From positions 34,271,032-34,335,031 of the forward strand of contig CM032125.1 of assembly GCA_018894105.1 (NCBI GenBank): 64,000 nucleotides of DNA. The letters are read 5' to 3'. The position numbers were made by a program, and so were the translations under genes. Shown one piece after another: positions 48,027-59,286 of the stretch. The stretch is from Jacaranda mimosifolia (lineage: Eukaryota > Streptophyta > Magnoliopsida > Lamiales > Bignoniaceae). Below the pieces are notes generated by a model. The model did no database searches. It was not told where the DNA came from and saw only the letters and a program-made list of their open reading frames with translations. Within the stretch, counting starts at the first letter, position 1, and each line of letters begins with the position of its first letter.

Positions 48027-51000
48027 ATGACCAGTACAATGGCTTTTGCTATTTACACTCCCACATCATCTTTGTTCCATTCTTCTTCTTCTTCATCATC
48101 CACTGGTGGGAAAATTCCATCTCTATGTATTTTCTCAAATTCTGCAATTTCAATCCCTAGAAATGCAATTTTTCAGCATACTAAGTACATTCCCCAGTTG
48201 GGTTTGACTCCTTTTTCTCAGTGGAATGGCCTTAAGAACATGGGCATCTCAATTTCACAATATTCATTAAAGATTGGTAAGTCTTGTCTTTCTTAGCTTT
48301 TGCTGTTGCTTTATAAGATCGCTGAAATTTATGTGAGTTTGCTTTGTGTTGGGGTCAAAATAGTGGTGGCAATGTGAAATTTTTAGTTATTTTGGTAAAG
48401 TTTTTAGGTTTATGTGTTTCTTGAATGTATGAGGTGATGTATTTTGCAGAAAGGAAGGGAAAATGTAAAGGTAAAGGAGTTTATGCTTCTTTATTTGGAG
48501 TTGGGGCACCTGAGGTTCTGGTTATTGGTGTGGTGGCTTTGTTAGTTTTTGGACCAAAAGGTCTTGCTGAGGTTAGTTTTCTTTTATATTATTATTGTTA
48601 TTACTATTTCCTTTTGTGTGTGGATCTGTTTTGGGGAATGTTACTTCGAACCAGGGAACAATTCAACTCATACTTATTGGATGTTTCTGGCTGATTTTTA
48701 TAACCCTGACAAGGTTTATGCCTGTGGACTAAGTGAATAAGGGTAGAATAAGGGAACTATTTCCATTTGGACGCTTGTCTCTATTATATTTATATAGAAA
48801 GAGTTGATGGGATGCTCTTTTTAGGACGGCTTAACTTGCATCTGAGAAATGATTGTTTGGGTTGGTTAGCACTAGAATTCTTGAGTAGTTGATCACTTGG
48901 AATGCTAGACAGGCTTGGGCTATTTACTTCTGCCCAAATTATTGACTGTATCTAGAAAATAAAGTAGGAGCCTTCAAATAGAACTTTGTTTTAAATATTT
49001 GTGATCTGTTGGTTCTAATTTTGATTTGGCAAAAAATTTCTATTGTTGCTGAAGTATGGTGACTTGGAAATTTGGAGACAGTGCAAGGATGGTGGTTATC
49101 TCAAGCTCCCAGCATGAGAGACAAACCTGGCTTGATTTTACACTGTCAGTCTGAGTCACAATCACAATTGGATTAGGATGAAAAATAGTTTTTGATATGA
49201 TGAAACAGTTTATGTTCTGTCTCATGAACATGAATTCAAGTTGGCAGTCTATAAACCTTGTCTTTACCACATTGAACAAATCATTTTTTGGCACTGCCTT
49301 TGTATCACCAATATGCCTTGCAAAGCTAAAGAGCAAGGTTGAGAACCAAGGTGGCAATTTCTAATAATTGTATGATCTGGATTATCTTGGTATCATTATT
49401 GAATTGTAATGGTCCTTTACTTTGGTGGGACTTGAGGTGGGAGCTGTTAAACTTCTACAAAATTGTGAAATACGTTGGTTTTTGCTAAATTTCATTGTCA
49501 TCACAAATCTCACAAGCTTAGAAATATATTTAGGAAATTTCTTAAACATTTTGTACTTATATTAGAAACTGCATCTTTAGTATTCTATTTATGTACTTTA
49601 AATATAGGTTATTGATGGTTGTGAATATAAAGAAATTTTAGTTCTTATGGATTTATGATTCTTGAGAATTTCTTGCCAAATGCATAATGTGTAAAGACCA
49701 GAGGGAAACAAGGACAATGAGAGTTTAAAAGGTATATATATAGATGTAGCTACTTTCGATACCACACCAGCATCACTAATGTGTAGAGATACCCCTTGGA
49801 TCAAACTGGTGAACTAATGGTGCCTAAATTTTTGAGTCAACTCTAGCAGTGCTACTTGGATAAATACATTTCATATTTCTTGCAACATGACACCTTGTTG
49901 GTTTTTAACTTTTGTTGAGAATTGTGCACTCAAGGTTAGAGCTAATGTCACTGCAGAACACATGGGAGGCCTAAAATAGTCGAAGGAGTAAGCTTAAAAT
50001 AGAAAAGGTCATAACATATATATTCATAGTCCTTAAACAAAGTAAAACCTTGTACACCTTGAGGGATTTAAAAAAAGATAATATTTACTTTGTTGTTTGA
50101 TGCCATAGCCTAAAAAATCCCGCTTCACTTCCAATATCATTCCTGACTGTCTTTGATGGGACATGTGGAACCTCTTAAACTTTATTAAACCATCATCATT
50201 TTTGAAAAACACCAATAGGAGATGGTGTTGTTGTTAACTCCATCATCATTTCCTGAAAGCACTATGCAAAAGTAAGAGTTGCATTTGGATGATTGTCAAG
50301 AGTCAGTGGGCAGGAAAATTGAGATGTTGACAGATGTTATGGTCTACTTCTCTCCCCCCCCCCCCCCGGGGGGGATGACCAAGCATTTTATCTTATGAGA
50401 TCTAGATATTATTAAGAGAAAAGGTAGCCACCATCAGGTGGAATTGTTTTTGGAACGTCTCTTTATTCATTATTGTGAATGCAAGAAACTCTCAAGGAGA
50501 AGTCTGATTTTGTTGCTGGAAGACGACTTAAGAATTTTTTGAAATATTGTATTGATTTTGAGTCAATATAAAACCCAATTAACGCGTGAAAGAGAGAATT
50601 GTGTTCATTGCTGGTGGATCCAGAATCTCTAAGCCTGGAGAAAACTAGGGTGACAAATGGTGGCAGCTTTCTCCACTTCCTTGGGATTTGAGTTGCATGA
50701 AAATCCATAGGAAAGAGTAGGAAATTTCCCAATATCTGTTTGCCCTATCAGTCTCCACACTTGAGGAGACTTCAATTGATCAAGCTTACTCATACTTATT
50801 ATATTATGAGAAAGAAACTTTCCACAAAGGCTACAGTTGTTTCGCACCATTAAACGTACTTTCTGGTGACAGGTTGCTCGTAACCTGGGCAAAACTTTAC
50901 GCGAGTTCCAACCCACAATAAGAGAACTTCAGGTAGGTTGTTTTGCTTTCTTTACAACTTTGGAGGCAAAAATGTCTCTCGTGACTTCTATAATGAGTTC

Positions 51001-52064
51001 TGATGTTGTGCTGCCAATGATTCTTTTCCTTACAGGAAGTCTCAAAGGAATTCAAGAGCACCCTTGAGCGAGAAATTGGTCTTGATGACAATCCACCGCC
51101 AAAAAGTTCCAGTTCCGACACAACTAAGCCTACTCCAGAAGGAACACCAGAGGATTCAGGGACAAATATTGAACCCAGTCAGTGATGGAACTTTATAGAA
51201 AATTTTCTCTTATTTTTCTACTGCCAAAGGTGTTTTGCACGTACCTTTTATTTATTAGACCGCCGTCAAGGTCTTTCCTGCTCAAGTGATGAGTTTTGCA
51301 GAGTTACAGGCTTCACCCTTAAAACAGTATTTGTCTTAAGAAAAGCAAAAAGCATCATACTACGCTGTTTGAAAAATAGTTGGAAAATCTGGGAATGTTT
51401 TCATTCACGAAAATAGTTCTAAAATTTGATTTCCTGATAATAGAGAAATTCATTGTCAGAACACTTCACTAATTATATGTTAAATCTCAATCAACCATTG
51501 CATAAAAATTTAAGGTTGTACGTATGATGGGAAACACTGCACAATAATGGGCTTGTAGCACATTGTCTGTAGTTTATATGATTACTACTCTTGAACTGTG
51601 GTTGGTCAATTAGTCATGATGAATTTAATCTGCCAAGGAAGATTCATTTGCTCCGATCTTCAAAAACTGCAGATGGCTCTTCATCCAAAAATGCAGAAGA
51701 CTCAACCGATGACTACTTAAAGGTGAGGGCAGATCAATTTAGAGGAGCTCTTGCCCAGCTCCAGAAAGAGCAGGAAGAGGAGCGGAGAGAGAAAGAGGAA
51801 AAAGAGGAGGAGGAAAAAGAGAAAGCCCAAAGTCAGGCCGAGCCAGAAACTCCCTCTCAAGGTATCCACAAACATGTTCAACAATCTTCCCCCCCTTCCC
51901 CCTCTCTATTTCTCTTGTATGTTAATGTATGACTATTTCCAGATACTCCTCAAGAAGCTTCTTCTGTTACGCCTCCGTCTGAGAGTCCCAACAACGATGC
52001 TCTTCAAGAAGCTGTTTCAGCAGCGCCTACAAGCCTGGCTCCCAAGACCCAAGCCCAAGCTTGA
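48027..52064 (+). CDS. HCF106: Sec-independent protein translocase TatB, chloroplastic (HCF106)
   Basis: A six-exon gene, 294 residues: 48027-48276, 48450-48571, 50873-50932, 51036-51177, 51673-51861, 51943-52064; all introns GT-AG and all phases join. It is the TatB-type subunit of the thylakoid delta-pH/Tat pathway, which with cpTatC binds twin-arginine signal peptides and recruits Tha4 to move folded proteins into the lumen. Residues 1-95 are a Ser-rich chloroplast transit peptide. The mature part starts near ASLFGVGAPEVL; the single membrane helix is about 104-119 with the conserved Glu105, followed by the FGPK hinge (117-120), the amphipathic helix (GLAEVARNLGKTLREFQPTI) and EVSKEFKSTLEREIGLDD. 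The C-terminal third is acidic and Gln/Glu/Pro-rich, as in the family. A second in-frame ATG at 48039 is possible. The exon 5 acceptor (51671-51672) has a frame-compatible alternative 24 bp later. Confidence 0.94.
48572..50872 (+). other. HCF106: Intron 2 of HCF106
   Basis: A 2.3-kb intron between the membrane-helix exon and the amphipathic-helix exon. It contains a C14-G7 run at 50354-50374. Short open frames on either strand are not conserved. Confidence 0.8.
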
Positions 52065-52656
52065 ACTTTGAAAGTGAAATTTTGGGACAACGAGGAATCC
52101 GTTGAAGTAATTTTGACATTCCTTCTGGTAAAGTGATAATGTACTATGGATTATCATCGAATTGCGACAATTGATGGATACTATTGTAGCTCTTACACAT
52201 GGTGCTAGACGTTTGTCCCAATGACCCAACCTTGTATTTTTTCTTCCGCCACGAGCTATTTTGCATACCCTCTACAACTTGACCGGCAACAGTTCCTTGT
52301 AGTATGGTTGCATGTAGAACATTTGTTTTTAAGTCTTACATTTGAGTCTTTTTTGTAAGATCAATGGGTCCATATGTTCTTACTTTCGATGAATCAGCCT
52401 TGGTGTTGTCCTATTGTTCTTGAAGGAGTATACACTAATGTGGCCACATTTATAATATATTTGGAATAATTATAGAGATATCTTTTTATGTTGGGTGTAA
52501 ATTCAAGTGCATTATCTATATTCTTGATTAGGGTTATTTTCTAAGTATCCCACTGGAATTCTTTTGGATGCTGAGAGCATTTCAGTGGGATCTATCCCAA
52601 CATAAAATACCTTGATAAGATTACTTTTGTCGCTGAATAAATACTTAATTATTAGG
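52065..52656 (+). other. 3' flank of HCF106
   Basis: Probably the HCF106 3' UTR and downstream DNA. A stem-loop-like inverted repeat lies at about 52485-52608 (TTTTTATGTTGGG / CCCAACATAAAA outer arms, ATCCCACTGGAA / TTCAGTGGGAT inner arms). No further gene. Confidence 0.45.
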
Positions 52657-53103
52657 GCTATGTTTGGTTACATTTTGGGCAAACAGTTTTGTTTTCCCAA
52701 AATGTAACCAAACATACAAAAGTTTTATCTCCAAAATGTTAAACTAAATTTTTTAAAATACCTTCTTATATATTTCATTATTCTCAAATTTTTTCTATTT
52801 TTCAATATATATATATACATATAGTATATATATATATGTTATATATATATTTTTATTATTCTAACAATATAAAAATTATTCAATTTCATTTTCACCCTAA
52901 AAATCTAACAAAAAGATATTGATTTGATTGTTATAGTAGAATTTGTCTTTTCCTAAAACATAAACAAATATACCAGAATTTTCCAAAATAATTTTCTTAT
53001 TATTCTCAAAATATAAACAAACATATATCACATTACCAACACAAATTTCACATTCTCCAACCCCACTCCCAAAACACATAATTCATATCCAAACATTATC
53101 TAG
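52657..53103. mobile_element. AT-rich MITE with internal hairpin
   Basis: The same family as 1267-1775. It begins GGCTATGTTTGGTTACA. The right end (ATATCCAAACATTATCT) is a weak inverted match. Near the left end a perfect 21-bp inverted repeat (52659-52679 with 52696-52716) is separated by 16 bp. No coding capacity. Confidence 0.5.
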
Positions 53104-53382
53104 GATTTTGGCTAAAAAAAACATCAACCAAAATGAATTTAATTAAAAAATATTTATACTCAACTGCTTCTTGTATCATACCATTTTTATCTAGAAGTGG
53201 CATGCATGTTACATCGTTTTTTTTCAATTCTTGGAATAGCGGGTTTAAACTACTATATATGAATTTATTTACTTCAGTTTTACATGCCATTTTGATCATT
53301 CGTAACAATCTTTAAAATATCAATGTTTGTTTCAGTACATAATAACAAATGTGGGAGATCATAGTGCCCTGGCTTTTGCCAA

Positions 53383-53790
53383 GGCCACGTTTGGATATAT
53401 AGATAAAATTGATAAAATTATAATGATGTGATGGGATTATACTGTTTAAAATAATATAATATTGTATTTGGTGACTAGAATTAAATATTTTGGATATGTA
53501 TTTATTTTATCAATCCCTTGTATGGATACAAAAATTAAATAATTGGGCCATGCAATATTATCAAATTCTATGAGTTTCATGGGTATAATTGTCAAATAAC
53601 TAGCTATTTTTTTTCACCATGATAAAAGATTATATAATCTAGGCCAAATTGTAGGAATTATTTATCAATTGATTTATGAATTATAGATCGGACCCTTTAT
53701 CCATCAAGGGCTTATTTCTCCAAAACCAAACATATGATGGAGCTTCATAGAATAATCTATCAAGCTCAATCCATGTATCCAAACGTGCCC
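53383..53790. mobile_element. Harbinger-like MITE
   Basis: About 408 bp with inverted ends GGCCACGTTTGGATATA and the reverse complement of TGTATCCAAACGTGCCC. The 3-bp flanks are CAA and TAA. The interior is AT-rich and non-coding. Confidence 0.6.
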
Positions 53791-53806
53791 TAAGTATGGC
53801 ATATAT

Positions 53807-55068
53807 GGGTCTGTTTGGTTTTATTTTCATTTCTAATTTTTATTTCCATCATTTTCAAAACATTGGAAACTAGTTAGTAGAAATGAGTTGAAAATGAGTT
53901 TGTATTCTAATAAATTGTTGGAAAAGTAATGATTATGTTGGTTGGGCATGTCTACGGTGAGATATGCTTGTATTTACCTTATATGAGGGATCATTAAATT
54001 AAATAACATATGCCTTTTTACAACAGGTTACTGTTAATTGTACAACAAGTTGTTGGTTCACATTTTTAGTATATTAAATGCTTGGTAAATATTTAAAATT
54101 AGCCCCCATCCCATTACTCCCCACCCACCCACTCCCGAGTCAACAGTCGGGTTGGCCATCGCTAGCCACCGGCCATGGCAATCGGATTTCAGCAGGTTAA
54201 AAATAGGAATGAGATTTATATGTATTTATATATATGTATAATATAGATGTGTGTATATGTGTAAATATATTATTTTAAAATATATTTTTTTGGAGGATTT
54301 TTGTGGTATTTAATTTTTAACATTTTTATCTTTTTAATTTTTTTAGTGAGGGTTAAATGGATGTTTCATATTTTGTGAGTTTTTTTATAAATGGATCAAA
54401 TTTTAGTTTTTTTTTCCCCATAAATAGGTAGTAATTTCTGTCAAGATTGTAATAAAAAATTGGACAGAGAATAAAATACGTTTAAAAAGTTGTAGAATTT
54501 GGACTACAAATGTTCACTATCATAAGTTTGAGATTAACAACGCACACACAGTTTAATTATGGAAATAAAAAAAGCAATTTTTCAATTTAGTTTAATTAAA
54601 TAAGTTTTTAACAATAAAAATTTTATTATTGGTAGTCATTTTTTTAGTACAATGAACCATTTATATACAATCAGAATTAATCATCAACTAGTAGTACAGG
54701 TAGTAGGTTAAATGTACTTATTAAGTTGCCAATTAATCATTAAAATGAAAGGCTATGATTTCACATTTTAAATCAAATAATTTATATTAAGTATATTTGT
54801 ACATCCCTCACATGAGGTATGTACAATTAAGATTGAATCGTAGACTACTCCTTGTTGATTTTAGTAGGTTATAGGTGGAAATGGGCAGAAATAATGAATT
54901 AGAGAGAGAAGATATAGGTTAGTGGGAGAAAATATATAAGTTATTGGGGAATTAATTTTGAAAATAAAAATAAAAATAATATTGGGTGAAAATATGTAAA
55001 AGTTATGTGTTTTATTTTTGAAATAATAAAAAAAAATGAAAATGAACTTTGAAAATGAAACCAAAGGC
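53807..55068. mobile_element. Tourist-like MITE interrupted by another element
   Basis: The left part (53807-53943, GGGTCTGTTTGGTTTTATTT) and right part (54853-55068, ending GAAACCAAAGGC) match the two halves of the intact copy at 57190-57507. They are separated by the insertion at 53944-54852. Confidence 0.7.
53944..54852. mobile_element. hAT-like insertion nested in a MITE
   Basis: A 909-bp segment inserted into the MITE. Flanks are TGTTGGTT (53936-53943) and TGTTGATT (54853-54860), an 8-bp target duplication with one mismatch. The ends share an imperfect inverted motif around GTCTACG. No transposase frame is present, so it is non-autonomous. Confidence 0.55.
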
Positions 55069-55316
55069 ATTGTTATATTTCTTGGAGATGTAATGAAACT
55101 TAATCCAGCAAAAATAGATAAAATAAAAGGTTTTGCGATAGATTTAAATCAAATCAAAGTTGGGAAACTTATCTAAATTCCCTAAACGTGCTTAGCATCA
55201 TAATTAAAAGCAAACGGGACACCAAATTAAAAAAAATAATAATAATAATAATAAAAAGAAAAGAAAAGAAAAAGGAAAAGAAAAAGAAGATAAAAAACCC
55301 AACATCTCATTAATAT
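55069..55316 (-). other. 3' flank of DCR
   Basis: Non-coding, with an AATAATAAT and AAAAG-rich tract at about 55230-55290. Probably 3' UTR and downstream sequence of DCR. Confidence 0.45.
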
Positions 55317-58300
55317 TTAAGCCTCCATCAAGAACTCCTTGTCCTTCTCTAACTTCTCCATGGCCTTAGCTTCCAAACTGATCTCCACATCAATGCTCCT
55401 CCCCCCACTCTTCCCCGGGTACAGATAAACCATTCCATCGAACCGGTTATTCAACCCGCTCCGAACGCTTTCAGGGCTGCCCCACCCGAAATCCACATCG
55501 TAAACCTTGAACCGGGGCGAGCTTCCTACTGCCACGCAGTTCACCCCGGCATCCTTGTACTGGAAGATAATCGGCTTGCTCTCCCACTCCTCGTTCCGTT
55601 TGTTGATCGCCTCCGCGTTGTGGGCTTCAATGGCGGTTCGGATCAGGCCCGCCCCGAATTCAATCGGGTTGGACAGGATTAACCCCGCGGCGGTGACTGT
55701 GAAGATCGCCTGGATCAAATTCCCGAAGTAGCTCTCCGGCATCGGCGGATCCACCCTCTTCCGACAGTCGGCAAACACCGTGAACACCGTGTAGTCCTGG
55801 GGGGCGAGCTCGCGGGCGCGCGAGACGGCTTGCCAGACGTGGGCGGAGAGCGATTGGAATGTGGAGAAAGGCGTCGGAGGGTTGCCGGCGTTGACTTTTG
55901 CTTTGATTTGGTCAATGGCTGACTCTGAGAATTTGAAAACCTTCTCCCGGAGCGGAGGGTCCAATTTGGCCGCGGCGTCGCCGTTGGGTGCTGACTTGGC
56001 ATGCTCAGGTGCGTCGGATGGTTGGGATAGGTTGAGCTTGACTCTGGTGTTTCGCGCCTTGGTGCGCTCGAGGAAGAGTGGGACCGAGATGGAGGTGGCC
56101 CCCCTGCAAATCTCGGCCCATGAGCTCATGAAGTGCCACGTGGAGGTACCATCAAGTATTGCGTGGTTGAAAGCACAACCAATTGCCAGTCCATCCTTGA
56201 GCTTGGTGAGCTTGCATGTCATAACAAATGAGAGTAACAAGAGTTGGTGTTAGTAGAACATCATAATAATAAGAGAAAAATTCTTGCACTTTAGATACTA
56301 TATTTTATTTATTTATTATTAAAAATTTTATTTTATAAATACACATAAAGTACATATGATCCACAACTAAATATTTATCAAAGATAATATTTAATTTAAC
56401 ATATATGTTTGCGAATTTAATGCAGAATAAAATGCAAAATATCATTTGAAATAAAAATTTTGAATTAAAGTTTTTGGCTAAGTCGATCATACAATCATCA
56501 AATTATGAAAATCACATGGGCCCTACAAAAATGTTTGTTTCAAGATTTTACAATTATTTTGTTTCAAATTTTAAATGTTGGGATTGTATTATCTTATAAT
56601 AAAATTATAAACTCTTTATATCAAGACAGTATCCAAATCTGACTGATTGACAATCATTTTAATAGAATTCCATAATTTGATAAAATTGATGTAGTATTGT
56701 TGTTGTAAATACACTCCTACTTATAGAAATTCATTCAATGAAAGCACATGTAGTATTAGTGTAGTGATACCTAACTCAAAAGGAGCATTTAATCATGGGA
56801 GGAATTGGGTCCACATTTGTAAGTGAAATAGTTTGGCCATCAATAGTCTGATATGAAATAATTGCCCCAAAATTATCAAAAAAAAAAAAAAAGAAAGAAA
56901 AGAAAAAAGAAAAAAGAAAAAAGAAAAAAGAAAAAGAAAAAGAAAACAAGAAAAAGAAAGTTCTTATGGACCAGCTACGAGGTTCCATCCCTTTCCATCC
57001 ACATTTAGATGGATCATATTCATATTTATACCAGCTCTGAATAAAAAATACTTAATATAACAATGTTAATAAAATCAAATACATATAGTAAAAATACTAA
57101 TGTAATAAACTAGTATTCCTTGTTTTTTTTTATTCTATTTATTATTATGAAATATTACATGTTATTCTTTTTTAGTTATAGATTGATAAGGGCCTGATTG
57201 GTTTTATTTTTATTTTTAATTTTCATTTCCATTATTTTTAAAATTTGAAAAGTATGTTAGTGAAAATGATTTGAAAATGAGTTTGTATTTAGATAAATTG
57301 TTGAAAAAATAATGATTATATTGGTTTTAATAGGTTGTAGGTGGACAGAAATGAAAATAATAAAATAAAGAGATGAGATATATAGGTTATTGAAGAATGT
57401 GTTTTGAAAATGATGTTGAGTGAAAATATATAAAAAGTGATGTCTTTTGTTTTTAGAATAATAGAAAATATAAAAATGAGCTTTGAAAATGAAGCCAAAT
57501 AGGCCCTAGGGTCTCTGCCAAACTTCGCACCTGGACAAACATTATTTTGAAAAATTAAAATATATTAATTTTTTTATTTTTCCTCCAAAGTTCAAAGTAC
57601 TCAAAAATATTATATTTAATAACGAATAATTATGAACCTGAATTGAGATCGAGAAGTTCTTGGCTAGACATAAAAAATAAAACTCCCCAAGAAAATTCTT
57701 AGACAAACATAAGAACGGTTTTTGGAATTTAATTATAATGTTGTCTAAAATCAAGCAATTTAAGTAAACGTGGCCCAATCAAATAGCCTTTAGCCCAATG
57801 ATATTAGTTTCACGTGTGAGGTTGAGATTTGAATATAACCTCACACTTTATGAATAAAAAATATATATAAATTTAGTCCAATCATCAGTTAATTAATCGA
57901 TCAACATCATTGTCATACTCATTAATATGAGATTCAAAATTCAAATTTAAAGGGCCTTAAATACACATGTACGAACAAATAAATAAATAACAAATATATA
58001 TATATATATATATATAGAGCCCCACATTGACAACTAAGAATTTTGTTTAAATAGCATTTTGATAAAATACTTCAGTATAAAAGTTGCTGCCATGCAATAA
58101 ATTCAAGAAACAAACAACTCTTTACGAATACCTGCACCGCCAGCAACGGCCGCTGCAGCCCCTCCAAGTTCAAGACTCCGTTGTAAGGCAACAACTCCTT
58201 AAACTTGGAAGTGCCCTCCTCCGCCGTCAGCTCTGCCACCTCCACGTCCTCGGCAGCGGCGGCCACCACCTCCACACCATCCATATCATCATCATACACC

Positions 58301-58593
58301 ACCTTAAACACCCCATCTTCATCCTTTTCCAACTTCCCAGCCAACTGATAGAATTCCTCCAAAACTAACTCCAGCCCATCTTTCAACTTCTCCACAATCT
58401 CCTCAAACTTTTCACCCCCTTTGTAAATCAAGAGCTTTTGGTTATAGTAAAAGGCCAAATAAGGGAGATCAAATGTGACCAACTGGCATTCTTTTCTTCC
58501 TATTGGTAATTTCTTGGGCTTCACATTTGTTGTGGTGAGGGTTTTCACACTTGATTCTTTCTTGATCTCCTTCTTTGTAACTTCACTGGCCAT
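55317..58593 (-). CDS. DCR: BAHD acyltransferase DCR (cutin biosynthesis)
   Basis: A two-exon gene, 451 residues: exon 1 58132-58593 (154 codons, ends RPLLAVQ) and exon 2 55317-56210 (starts LTKLKDGLAIGCAFNHAILDG). The intron is 1.9 kb, at the position usual for BAHD genes, and splits no codon. The catalytic HXXXD motif is HAILD at residues 170-174, and the structural DFGWG motif is at 394-398. The N-terminal half has GRRECQ-like GRKECQLVTFDLPYLAFYYNQK, very close to Arabidopsis DEFECTIVE IN CUTICULAR RIDGES, a soluble cytosolic acyl-CoA-dependent acyltransferase needed to incorporate dihydroxypalmitate into cutin. Substrate assignment rests on this similarity. All key residues are intact, so the gene looks functional. 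Start: first ATG, giving MASEVTKKEIKK before the conserved region; a TATA box lies about 120 bp upstream. Confidence 0.94.
56211..58131 (-). other. DCR: Intron of DCR
   Basis: A 1.9-kb intron, donor GTATTC and acceptor TGCAAG. It carries a purine-rich tract (pyrimidine-rich on the gene's strand) at about 56878-56960 and an intact Tourist-like MITE at 57190-57507. Confidence 0.8.
57190..57507. mobile_element. Intact Tourist-like MITE inside the DCR intron
   Basis: Inverted ends GGGCCTGATTGGTTTTA and the reverse complement of GAAGCCAAATAGGCCC, with flanks TAA and TAG (imperfect 3-bp target duplication). The interior matches the interrupted copy at 53807-55068. Confidence 0.68.
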
Positions 58594-58709
58594 GGTGATG
58601 ATGGTGGAAAGTCTAGAAGGTTGTAATTAAACCTTACAGAATGGGAAAATTATTTGACCTAAGAAGAGCTTTGTTTGGCTTGGTAAATGGGGTTTTGGAG
58701 ATATGCACA

Positions 58710-58717
58710 TATTTATA
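58710..58717 (-). promoter_or_regulatory. DCR: TATA box of DCR
   Basis: TATAAATA on the minus strand, about 120 bp upstream of the start codon. Confidence 0.55.
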
Positions 58718-58858
58718 ATGTAGTGACAATTTTGATGTGGTTGGGATTGCATTTATTGGGTTCATGAGGTGCAGTTGTGATATTTATTATCCTTTCTTTA
58801 GCCACTGTGTTTTTTGGTGGGAGTTGAGTTAAAAGATGCATTTGCCCTTAATTCTTTA

Positions 58859-59286
58859 GGCTTTGTTTGTTGTTTTTTTTTTTTTTGAGGAATTTTGGGA
58901 AAATATGTTTTGATAATGGGATTAGAAAACGTGTTGAGAATAAAACTATATTTGATTATATTTTAGAAGAAAAGACAAATTTACTGTAAAATTTCTTTTT
59001 ATGTAAGTTGTTGTTTAGTTAGTGATCACAGATTAAATTTCGAAATTATTATATATTCTTTTATAGTGATATATATACCAATTGAAAGATATATATTTAT
59101 ATTAAAATAACAATTGAAAGATGTAAATATATATAGTTTCTGTGGATGGGGTGATTTGAAATGATTAAAGCTTTTTAACAATATTTCAAAAGGAACAAAT
59201 GAGATTTTGAAGAAAATATATATTTGCGTTTTTATAGAAATTTTAGGAGAATATTTTCATTCTCCAAAATGAAAACAAACATAGCC
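58859..59286. mobile_element. Tourist-like MITE upstream of DCR
   Basis: About 428 bp with inverted ends GGCTTTGTTTGTTGTTTTT and the reverse complement of AAAATGAAAACAAACATAGCC. Flanks are TTA and GTA. It lies within about 300 bp of the DCR start and may sit in its promoter. Confidence 0.6.

Noticed and set aside
49040..50916. Several 60-105 codon frames
   Set aside because: They lie in HCF106 intron 2 and show no conserved motif.
56776..56988. 70-codon Phe/Ser-rich frame
   Set aside because: It is the translation of a purine-rich (A/G) tract inside the DCR intron.
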